From: an uncultured Odoribacter sp.
Lineage (GTDB): Bacteria; Bacteroidota; Bacteroidia; Bacteroidales; Marinifilaceae
Assembly (NCBI GenBank): GCA_910578105.1
Contig: CAJTPD010000013.1
Coordinates: 1 to 41,290, forward strand
Length of the DNA stretch: 41,290 bases
Direction: 5' to 3'
This document shows, piece by piece, positions 36,277 through 41,290 of this stretch. Within the stretch, counting starts at the first letter, position 1, and the number at the start of each line of letters is the position of its first letter. Under the pieces are notes generated by a model. It saw only the letters and a list, made by a program, of their open reading frames with translations, searched no databases and was not told the origin of the DNA. Made by a program: the position numbers and the translations under genes.

Positions 36277-36632
36277 TTTAGTTGTAAAATTAAAAAATAT
36301 TTTTTAATATTTGCAAATAATCATAAAGATATTTTTGCGATTGTTAAACTACTAAACCATTAAATTATGAAAAAGAGAACGAAAAACAATCTGGCACAGA
36401 TGGCGGCTTTATTGCCGGAATTAGATGCCGAGCATCAAAGAGGTATTTTAGGTGGAACTGCTGTTCCGGTTACTTCTCCCGATTACCCTGAAATGATTCC
36501 CGTGTCGACTGTTGTTGCATCAACCGTTGTTCCTTGTGCGACGCCGGAAAGTACGTTTTTGCCGACTACGTCTTCTGTGGTGACTTCCATTCCTGTATCG
36601 ACAACAACTGCTCCTCCGGTGGAGACTTCGAC
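36277..36632 (+). repeat. Direct repeat copy 1: promoter, leader and linker of cargo 1
   Basis: This ~356-bp block is nearly identical to 39265-39646. It spans the promoter, 5' leader, the 30-codon double-glycine leader and the Thr/Ser/Pro-rich linker, and ends at GAGACTTCGAC, where the two cargo genes diverge. Relative to copy 2 it lacks 27 bp of linker and has a few base substitutions. It could recombine with copy 2 across 3 kb. Confidence 0.9.
36282..36313 (+). promoter_or_regulatory. Promoter of cargo 1, with symmetric -7 region
   Basis: TTG at 36282-36284, a 21-bp spacer and AATATTTG at 36306-36313 resemble the Bacteroidetes promoter with one -7 mismatch. TATTTGCAAATA at 36308-36319 is a 12-bp palindrome, so a similar -7 box faces the divergent exporter gene. 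The same arrangement recurs before cargo 2. Confidence 0.5.
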
Positions 36633-37158
36633 ACCTGAAACGGCGACAACTGTGTTAGGGCAGGGCTCTGGGGGAATATTTGCGGCTTATTGGGAAAACC
36701 TGATGGATCAATTAGGTTTGGCTAATAATTATTTGGGGGTAACAATTTATTCAGAAAGATTTCAGTATTCGGATAGTTCTACTATAAGTAGATTTTATGC
36801 TAGTTCTTCAGATAATTGTGTAGAATTGGTTACAGGATATTTTATGGAACCTGCTTGGAATTTTTCTGAGTCTATGTTAGAAGGTTCGAATAGAGCGATT
36901 TATCCGGGTGAATATGAAGTTATTCCATATAGTTCTGCGAAATATAAGGACAACTACAAATTAGAGGATGTTCCTGGGAGGTCTTCTATTTTAATTCATA
37001 CGGGAAATAAACCTTCGCATACTAAAGGATGTCTATTGCCTGGGGAAAATTATTCTGATAATTGGGTAGGAAATAGTGTTGATGCTTACAATGAATTAAA
37101 TTCTTATTTGAAAAAACGCGGAGGAGACGGAATTAGAATAATTATTAATAATGATTAA
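36367..37158 (+). CDS. Double-glycine-leader cargo protein 1 with DUF5675-like C-terminal domain (candidate toxin)
   Basis: Residues 1-30 form a double-glycine leader (LPELDAEHQRGILGG; cut expected after Gly30) with Leu at -12 and Ile at -4. Residues 31-~98 are a Thr/Val/Ser/Pro-rich linker almost identical to that of cargo 2. Residues ~105-263 match the DUF5675 pattern: a YPGEYEVIPY strand, then DVPGRSSILIHTGN and TKGCLLPG, with His211 and Cys222. DUF5675 occurs in phage and secretion-associated proteins and has no assigned reaction that I know of. The His/Gly-Cys arrangement recalls L,D-transpeptidases but with closer spacing. The following gene starts 3 bp later. Export is strongly supported; toxin function is inferred. 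Confidence 0.85.
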   Translation: MKKRTKNNLAQMAALLPELDAEHQRGILGGTAVPVTSPDYPEMIPVSTVVASTVVPCATPESTFLPTTSSVVTSIPVSTTTAPPVETSTPETATTVLGQGSGGIFAAYWENLMDQLGLANNYLGVTIYSERFQYSDSSTISRFYASSSDNCVELVTGYFMEPAWNFSESMLEGSNRAIYPGEYEVIPYSSAKYKDNYKLEDVPGRSSILIHTGNKPSHTKGCLLPGENYSDNWVGNSVDAYNELNSYLKKRGGDGIRIIINND

Positions 37159-37161
37159 ACT

Positions 37162-37758
37162 ATGAAAAAAATAATTGTTGGTTTAATAGGGCTGATGTTT
37201 TGGGGTGAAGGGTATGCTCAACGTTTTTTACGGCCATATGACCAGAAATTGGATTCATTGTACCGTGTTTTGATCAAGGACCCGGAATCCGTTCGAAAAC
37301 AACAGGAGTTTTTGGAGTATTTTCCGGATAATTTTGAAGATTTTCGGAAAACTTATGGATATAATCCTAAATATTCAAAAAAAGATCCGATGTATGCTGC
37401 CGGAGAAGAGCATGTGTATAAAGGATTAGCCCGATTGGATAAATTGCCAGATACTCTTTATTATACTAAATTAATCAAGTTGTCTATTGGGGGAAAATGG
37501 GTGGCTGATGCTATTTCAGCTTTACAGGAAACTGTTCAAAAGAAAGCAATGGAAAAGCCTCAACTATTGTTGGGTTTGCTTTCGCAGTACTCTCCGGAGA
37601 AGATATATTCTTTCTGGTATTTTTATTTCAACTCATTGCATCCTTTAGAAGGAGGAATTCCCGCAGTTTTTTTCGAAATGCAGTCAGAGTATCCCAAAGT
37701 ATATCGGGAGTTGTTTCGTGCTTTTGAAGATTCGGATGGACAAGCGACATGTGATTAA
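37162..37758 (+). CDS. Exported protein, candidate immunity protein for cargo 1
   Basis: It has a signal peptide of about 20 residues ending YAQ, with no lipobox and no further membrane segment, so a soluble periplasmic location is predicted. The mature ~178 residues are mainly helical, Tyr/Lys/Glu-rich and unrelated to any family I recognise. It starts 3 bp after the cargo 1 stop, which suggests coupled translation. A small exported protein tightly linked to a secreted protein with a putative cell-wall domain is what a periplasmic immunity protein would look like. It could instead be an accessory or chaperone for cargo 1. Confidence 0.7.
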   Translation: MKKIIVGLIGLMFWGEGYAQRFLRPYDQKLDSLYRVLIKDPESVRKQQEFLEYFPDNFEDFRKTYGYNPKYSKKDPMYAAGEEHVYKGLARLDKLPDTLYYTKLIKLSIGGKWVADAISALQETVQKKAMEKPQLLLGLLSQYSPEKIYSFWYFYFNSLHPLEGGIPAVFFEMQSEYPKVYRELFRAFEDSDGQATCD

Positions 37759-37864
37759 TTTTAGTAGGGGAAAAGGCGTATTGAAATCTTCAGGTCGGTG
37801 AAAGAAACTTAAACGTATGGGGTAATACATATAGGATTAGTAAAAATATTAAGGCTGAATTATT

Positions 37865-37904
37865 TTTATTGGTATAATCGTATATGTAGGATTATACCAA
37901 TAAA
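37865..37904. repeat. Perfect 15-bp inverted repeat between cassette genes
   Basis: TTTATTGGTATAATC at 37865-37879 is exactly complementary to 37890-37904 around a 10-base loop. No T tract follows on either strand, so it is not a standard terminator. It lies in the 162-bp spacer after the cargo 1 immunity candidate and ends 16 bp before the next start codon. Confidence 0.7.
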
Positions 37905-37920
37905 GTTTGCTTATGGTTAT

Positions 37921-38232
37921 ATGAAAATTGCAATGATAGTGATGATTGTTTTTGCTGTCAGCATGTTTTTCCCTTTCCCGAATTATGAGTATTATAAGAT
38001 AGGCATACAAGGACGGGTGGGAAAAATCGAATGTAAACCTAAAAACAGGAATCTGAAAATAGGTACCCAATGGTATTTTGTTCAGATGCGTGGTATTCGG
38101 AATATTGAAGTTGGAAATGAGATAGTAAAAATGCCTGATAGTTGGATTCTGACTGTTTATGATAGTTTGGGAAATATTCGGTATCAGGATAGTTTGAAAA
38201 CTATAAATTTTAATTTAATAGAAAACAAATGA
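37921..38232 (+). CDS. Small hypothetical protein with N-terminal membrane or signal segment
   Basis: This 103-residue product begins with a hydrophobic segment (residues 3-19) that is either a signal peptide or an anchor, then an ~80-residue beta-rich domain (IGIQGRVGKIECKPK, WILTVYDSLGNIRYQD). No family was recognised. No clear ribosome-binding site is seen. Its size, location and topology fit an orphan or second immunity-type protein of the cassette, but this is weak. The hairpin just upstream may control it or mark a cassette edge. Confidence 0.55.
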   Translation: MKIAMIVMIVFAVSMFFPFPNYEYYKIGIQGRVGKIECKPKNRNLKIGTQWYFVQMRGIRNIEVGNEIVKMPDSWILTVYDSLGNIRYQDSLKTINFNLIENK

Positions 38233-38242
38233 AATAGGAGGG

Positions 38243-38284
38243 AAAGTATCCGATTTAATAAGTAGTTGTGAAATATGTATATGT
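38243..38284 (+). repeat. Short direct repeat copy 1 (gene-junction scar)
   Basis: AAAGTATCCGATTTAAT is followed, after a small variable stretch, by GTTGTGAAATATGT. The same blocks in the same order occur at 41046-41089. In the second copy the first block is the end of a gene (codons for Lys-Tyr-Pro-Ile-stop). Here the same bases lie outside any gene, just before the GTG start of the next one, so they look like the leftover 3' end of a lost gene. Confidence 0.75.
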
Positions 38285-38867
38285 GCTATTGATTTGCTTG
38301 AATTGTTGTGTTGTTCATGGACAACACAACAATGATGTTTACGATTTGGAATTTCGTCAATGTTTAAATGAGGATGGTCGGTGGAATATAACTCCTTTTA
38401 TGGCGGGGAATGGTGGGAGTGCTTGCTCTGTGGATTCAACGGAGTTTGTTCAGGGAAAATATCCTTTGATTTTCCGGTCGATAGAAATGTTTCCGGCTAG
38501 TCGTTCTTATTATCGTTTTAGTGCTCGTTTGTCCCAGCAATTGTTTATTCCGGGGAATTATCAACAGTTAGAGTTTACGTTAAATTCTAAATGTTTGAAT
38601 GTGAATCGGGGATGGTTGAAGGTGGTTGCATTAAATGAAAAAGAGGAATGTCTTTATCAGGATTCTGTGCAGATCCATAAAAAAGACGAATGGAATAGGT
38701 GTGTGCTAAAGCTTCCGGCCCAAGGGGCTTGTCTTTTCAGGATAGAAATTTATGCGGTAGGAGAAGACGACTGGCTAAAAGCTTCTCTGTTTTCCGTGGA
38801 CCGGATACAAATCTTGGGGGATGGAAAAAATATAGATTGGAGCGAATCTCTTCCGGTGTTCCCATAG
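38268..38867 (+). CDS. Exported beta-sandwich hypothetical protein, GTG start
   Basis: The frame opens at GTG 38268 with a signal peptide (KYVYVLLICLNCCVVHG). Its GTGAAATATGT start region is conserved in the repeat at 41046-41089, which supports this start. The mature ~180 residues have the alternating pattern of a jelly-roll domain (YRFSARLSQQLFIPGNYQQ, LKVVALNEKEECLYQDS, CLFRIEIYAVGEDDWLKA). This resembles the non-catalytic N-terminal domain of some Bacteroidetes exported hydrolases, but no catalytic domain follows. It may be a truncated enzyme relic or a small periplasmic binding/immunity protein. Downstream sequence changes character at once. Function unknown. Confidence 0.6.
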   Translation: MKYVYVLLICLNCCVVHGQHNNDVYDLEFRQCLNEDGRWNITPFMAGNGGSACSVDSTEFVQGKYPLIFRSIEMFPASRSYYRFSARLSQQLFIPGNYQQLEFTLNSKCLNVNRGWLKVVALNEKEECLYQDSVQIHKKDEWNRCVLKLPAQGACLFRIEIYAVGEDDWLKASLFSVDRIQILGDGKNIDWSESLPVFP

Positions 38868-39236
38868 TGAAATTCATCCAAACCATCTCCTGAAAACCAA
38901 TAAGATTTTGTTTCTAACCAAGTTGATGGTGTATTATTTACCTTGCAGCCGGTAAGACTAACACTATTGTTTACGATAACAAAATCCGTATATGTGTAGT
39001 ACTACTCAAATTATTGAAAGTAACTGAACATCTTATTCTGAAAGGTTTTGACGGATTGAACGGTCTTAAAAGATAATCTGTAATTTTTCCGTTAAAAGTC
39101 TTGTTCTGTATTTTATAAATGATTGATGAATAGCCTTCTTGATTTATATACAATTTCAGTAACTCCGCTTCCCACGATATTTAAATTTGAGTAACTGTAT
39201 ACAAGTTTACACTAAACTTGTATACAAAATTACTTT
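38868..39236 (-). pseudogene. Decayed stretch, possible minus-strand coding remnant
   Basis: This ~370-bp stretch (486 bp to the cargo 2 start) has no intact gene. On the minus strand, three short open segments in different frames give protein-like strings: VGSGVTEIVYKS near 39170, IIYKIQNKTFNGKITDYLL near 39100, and VSLTGCKVNNTPSTWLETKS near 38940. Joining them needs at least two frame changes and passes stops, so it may be the remains of one exported-protein gene truncated at both ends. No family was recognised, and chance is not excluded. Confidence 0.25.
39196..39226. repeat. Perfect 14-bp inverted repeat upstream of cargo 2
   Basis: TGTATACAAGTTTA (39196-39209) is exactly complementary to 39213-39226 around the 3-base loop CAC. 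It lies 44 bp before the promoter of cargo 2. Only a distant T tract (39234-39239) follows on the plus strand. It might act as a terminator, an operator or a recombination-associated end. Confidence 0.75.
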
Positions 39237-39264
39237 TTTAACATTATTTTCGAAAAATGGCTAA

Positions 39265-39646
39265 TTTAGTTGTAAAACTAAAAATATTTTTTAATATTTG
39301 CAAATAATCGTACGGATATGCTTATAATTATTAAACTACTAAACCATTAAGTCATGAAAAAGAGAATGAAAAACAATCTGGCACAGATGGCGGCTTTATT
39401 GCCGGAATTAGATGCCGAGCATCAAAGAGGTATTTTAGGTGGAACCGCTATTCCGGTTACTTCTCCCGATTACCCTGAAATGATTCCCGTGTCGACTGTT
39501 GTTGCATCAACCGTTGTTCCTTGTGCGACGCCGGAAAGTACGTTTTTGCCGACTACCACTGCCTTTGTCCCAACGCCGACTGTGTCTTCTGTGGTGACTT
39601 CCATTCCTGTACCGACTACAACTGCTTCTCCTGTGGAGACTTCGAC
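39265..39646 (+). repeat. Direct repeat copy 2: promoter, leader and linker of cargo 2
   Basis: This is the second copy of the block at 36277-36632, about 382 bp long because of a 27-bp linker insertion (codons for TAFVPTPTV-like residues). The leader differs by one replacement before the cleavage site (Thr5 to Met5) and one after it (Val33 to Ile33). Confidence 0.9.
39270..39300 (+). promoter_or_regulatory. Promoter of cargo 2
   Basis: TTG at 39270-39272, a 20-bp spacer and AATATTTG at 39293-39300 repeat the promoter of cargo 1 with one base less in the spacer. The palindrome TATTTGCAAATA (39295-39306) is preserved. Confidence 0.5.
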
Positions 39647-40205
39647 GGCTGTCCTGACTGCATTTGTACCACCTGTACCAACTTCTTCGACACTTATGTC
39701 GACAACAATACCTGTTACCTCTGCAACCTCAGCTACAACTTCTACTTCGGGAGATAGTTTTGGAAATTTTTGTACTAATGTATGGGATTGGGGTGTTGAG
39801 TGTGTAGAATCAACTGTAGATGGAATTGTGCATGTTGCTTCTGAATTTCCGGCTTCAGTGGCAGAAAGTTTTGCATATATGTATTTGGATTTTAAATACA
39901 ATGGTTTGGATGCTGGAAATGGAATTTGTAATATTCCGATTGAGGAGTATATGAGGGTAAGAGATGAATATCATGCATATCATTTTTCGTTTGATAAAGG
40001 TATTTGGAGGGAAAAAAGTAAATTACCTGAGAATCTCACTTATTCTGATATGAGAGAAATCGTAGATGTTATAACATTGCCTGGTTTTATTAATGTGAAT
40101 AGTGGTTATGGTAAAGTTATGGATTATATAATAGGTTATGGTGTTAATAAAGGAATACATTATGGGATTGATCAGTTATTGGATTTAGGAGAGCCTCAAA
40201 AATAA
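39354..40205 (+). CDS. Double-glycine-leader cargo protein 2 with unrecognised C-terminal domain (candidate toxin)
   Basis: Residues 1-30 repeat the leader of cargo 1 almost exactly (ILGG, cut expected after Gly30). The linker, residues 31-~131, is longer and very rich in Thr, Ser, Pro and Val. The last ~150 residues (from about SGDSFGNFCTNVWDWG) are unrelated to cargo 1 and to any family I know: first a mildly hydrophobic, helix-prone stretch (VECVESTVDGIVHVASEFPASV), then an aromatic-rich part (YHAYHFSFDKGIWREK, GKVMDYIIGYGV). Two membrane-protein genes follow, which would fit a membrane-acting toxin, but no pore-former signature is visible. The 3' part is more AT-rich than the leader block, as in cargo 1. 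Confidence 0.8.
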   Translation: MKKRMKNNLAQMAALLPELDAEHQRGILGGTAIPVTSPDYPEMIPVSTVVASTVVPCATPESTFLPTTTAFVPTPTVSSVVTSIPVPTTTASPVETSTAVLTAFVPPVPTSSTLMSTTIPVTSATSATTSTSGDSFGNFCTNVWDWGVECVESTVDGIVHVASEFPASVAESFAYMYLDFKYNGLDAGNGICNIPIEEYMRVRDEYHAYHFSFDKGIWREKSKLPENLTYSDMREIVDVITLPGFINVNSGYGKVMDYIIGYGVNKGIHYGIDQLLDLGEPQK

Positions 40206-40240
40206 TTTGAGGAGTATATAATTTTAAGAAACAATCAATT

Positions 40241-40702
40241 TTGGGAAAGTATAGTGGTTTATTGTATTGTAATGAATTTTTTGTATCATTACTTATTTTA
40301 ACTGCCTGGGGTATTTGGATTTTTGTTGCAGAGTATGAGTTTTATGCTTTAAAGAACAGTGGGGAAAGAGTGATAGGTAAGATCGTGCAATTTAATGTTG
40401 TGGACAAAAAGTCGTTGCAAGTGAAATATATGTACTATGTTGGGGGAAAAGAGTATGTGGGGAGTAGGTTTTATCGGAATAAGAATCATTATGATTCTGG
40501 TGAAATAGAAAATCTTATAAAACAAATTAATGAAGAGAATGGATTTACTGTTTATTATGCCTCGGATAGTCCTGGTAATTCAGTGTGTTTTGTAACCGAT
40601 GAAACTCTTCGGATGGATAGAAGTGGGATTATGATTATCATAGCCCTTTGGGGTATATTTGGATTAGGTTATTTACAAGTTAGAATTTGGAATAGAAATT
40701 AA
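40241..40702 (+). CDS. Small membrane protein, DUF3592-like; candidate immunity protein for cargo 2
   Basis: Two transmembrane helices (about 11-30 and 127-146) enclose a ~90-residue loop. The loop has the DUF3592 pattern: GERVIGKIVQFNVVDKKSLQVKY, then VGGKEYVGSRFY and YYASDSPGNSVCF. No ATG fits; the frame opens after a stop at 40208, so TTG 40241 is the likely start, with GGAG 27 bp upstream being too far for a normal ribosome-binding site. It lies 35 bp after cargo 2. Its inner-membrane position fits immunity against a membrane-directed toxin; this is inference. Confidence 0.65.
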   Translation: MGKYSGLLYCNEFFVSLLILTAWGIWIFVAEYEFYALKNSGERVIGKIVQFNVVDKKSLQVKYMYYVGGKEYVGSRFYRNKNHYDSGEIENLIKQINEENGFTVYYASDSPGNSVCFVTDETLRMDRSGIMIIIALWGIFGLGYLQVRIWNRN

Positions 40703-40707
40703 TTTAA

Positions 40708-41061
40708 ATGAATAATATTATGAATCAGTCAGGTAGGTCATTTCGTTTTAGCAACCGACGGGTTGCTGTAGTAATTGTGTTGCAAATGTTATTCAATACT
40801 TTGCTGTATTCATGCTTACTCTTAGTAGCTCCGACTTTTGAACAGTCATTGAAAATGATAGCTCAGGTAAATTTTATTGATTTGACCATTGTTGGTTTTT
40901 TGTTGGGGTTGTTGATTGCTTTGGTACCTTTTAAAGGGTTAAAGTATCGTTACCGCTATTTACGGGTTAGCCTGTTATTTATTTTGTTCGTGCAAAGTGT
41001 GGAAATGTTAGGTTTAATACTGATAGCAATAATGAAGTGGGGTTTAAAGTATCCGATTTAA
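40708..41061 (+). CDS. Small integral membrane protein (three helices), candidate second immunity protein
   Basis: The 117-residue product has three hydrophobic helices (about 19-41, 56-73 and 85-109) and short basic loops (RFSNRR, KGLKYRYRYLR), giving a cytoplasmic N-terminus. It starts 5 bp after the DUF3592-like gene, so the two are likely translated together. No family was recognised. The codons of its last residues (KYPI-stop) are the part repeated upstream of 38268, so a relative of this gene once also stood there. Confidence 0.65.
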   Translation: MNNIMNQSGRSFRFSNRRVAVVIVLQMLFNTLLYSCLLLVAPTFEQSLKMIAQVNFIDLTIVGFLLGLLIALVPFKGLKYRYRYLRVSLLFILFVQSVEMLGLILIAIMKWGLKYPI

Positions 41062-41089
41062 TTAGATTGTTGTGAAATATGTGTATATG
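41046..41089 (+). repeat. Short direct repeat copy 2 with a truncated gene start
   Basis: This matches 38243-38284. It contains the 3' end of the three-helix protein gene and then GTGAAATATGT, the start of a gene like the one at 38268. Here that frame diverges after five codons and stops after about 20, so only a fragment remains. Confidence 0.75.
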
Positions 41090-41187
41090 ATAAAATCCGA
41101 GAAAATGTTTTTCATTGCTTTAATCATATGATTATTAATGACTTATATATTAGTATAATTATTTTCAAGAAAAATATTCCCCAAAAA

Positions 41188-41219
41188 TTTGTATATAATG
41201 AATGAAATCTCTACTTTTG
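41188..41219 (+). promoter_or_regulatory. Strong outward-facing promoter at the window edge
   Basis: TTTG at 41188-41191, a 20-bp spacer and TACTTTTG at 41212-41219 match the Bacteroidetes consensus at every defined position. Transcription would leave the window to the right. No start codon with a convincing frame follows before the end, so a long leader or a stable RNA gene may lie beyond. The rest of 41090-41290 holds nothing else I can support. Confidence 0.65.
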
Positions 41220-41290
41220 CATCCGCTTTTAGGATGAGAGGGAATAAATTTCCTTTTTTTAGCAATAGTTCTGATGCAAATTGATGCGGC

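Noticed and set aside
32664..39197. Shared 15-mer AAATTTGAGTAACTG at about 32664 and 39183, and GCAGCCGGTAAG at about 32709 and 38945
   Set aside because: Short matches of this size are expected once or twice by chance in 41 kb of AT-rich DNA, and the flanks do not align.
39470..39901. Minus-strand open frame of 143 codons inside cargo 2
   Set aside because: It is antisense to the Thr-rich linker; Thr codons read backwards give Val/Gly codons and no stops. The plus-strand frame has the leader and homologue.
1..41290. CRISPR array, tRNA genes, transposase genes, riboswitches
   Set aside because: No regular repeat-spacer pattern, no cloverleaf, no transposase motif and no leader matching a known riboswitch was seen by eye; short or degenerate cases could be missed.

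Overview
The window looks like a chromosomal segment of a Bacteroidales bacterium, possibly an Odoribacteraceae-like gut species; the family is an inference, the order is well supported. Evidence: low GC, weak Shine-Dalgarno sequences, many promoters of the Bacteroidetes type (-33 TTG/TTTG, 18-21 bp, -7 TAnnTTTG), an ATP-type PEP carboxykinase, a DPP-IV-like S9 peptidase, TlpA-type and small lipoproteins, a very large alpha-2-macroglobulin-like protein and a double-glycine-leader export locus.

Layout. Bases 1-55 hold the 3' end of a 5S rRNA gene and its terminator, so an rRNA operon lies just to the left. Then come pckA (-), an AlkD-like HEAT protein (-), an S9 peptidase (+) and dps (+). Two minus-strand operons follow: valS - sirtuin - rlmD (10693 to 5927) and M23 peptidase - MerR regulator - Nif3-like protein - zinc-ribbon coiled-coil protein (14132 to 10797). 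The second is divergent from alaS (+) across a compact promoter region. Envelope genes on the plus strand come next: an OmpA/TPR-like lipoprotein, a TlpA-like thioredoxin lipoprotein, a small lipoprotein, and a histidine kinase/response regulator pair. A 1911-residue alpha-2-macroglobulin-like protein, hutH and hisS follow on the minus strand. All of this up to about 32.6 kb is ordinary core genome.

From 32.7 kb to the end lies an accessory island that I read as an antagonism (toxin-immunity-like) locus. A C39-peptidase ABC exporter and its HlyD-type adaptor overlap by 4 bp on the minus strand. Divergent from them are two plus-strand cassettes. Each starts with a nearly identical promoter, a 30-residue double-glycine leader and a Thr/Ser/Pro/Val-rich linker, then switches to an unrelated C-terminal domain. 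Cargo 1 ends in a DUF5675-like domain with a His/Gly-Cys motif and is followed 3 bp later by a gene for a signal-peptide protein. Cargo 2 ends in an unrecognised domain and is followed by two small membrane-protein genes. Matching immunity-candidate location to cargo suggests periplasmic/cell-wall versus membrane targets. The cassettes are bounded by a ~360-380 bp direct repeat, a ~43 bp repeat carrying gene-end scars, large inverted repeats and a decayed stretch, as expected for modular cassette exchange. A strong outward-facing promoter sits at the right edge.

How the genes would work together: the peptidase domain should cut the leader after Gly-Gly while the ABC exporter and adaptor move the cargo out, with an outer-membrane channel encoded elsewhere. 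The genes after each cargo would protect the producer. Toxicity and immunity are inferences from organisation; the shared leader, exporter architecture and domain swap are visible in the sequence.
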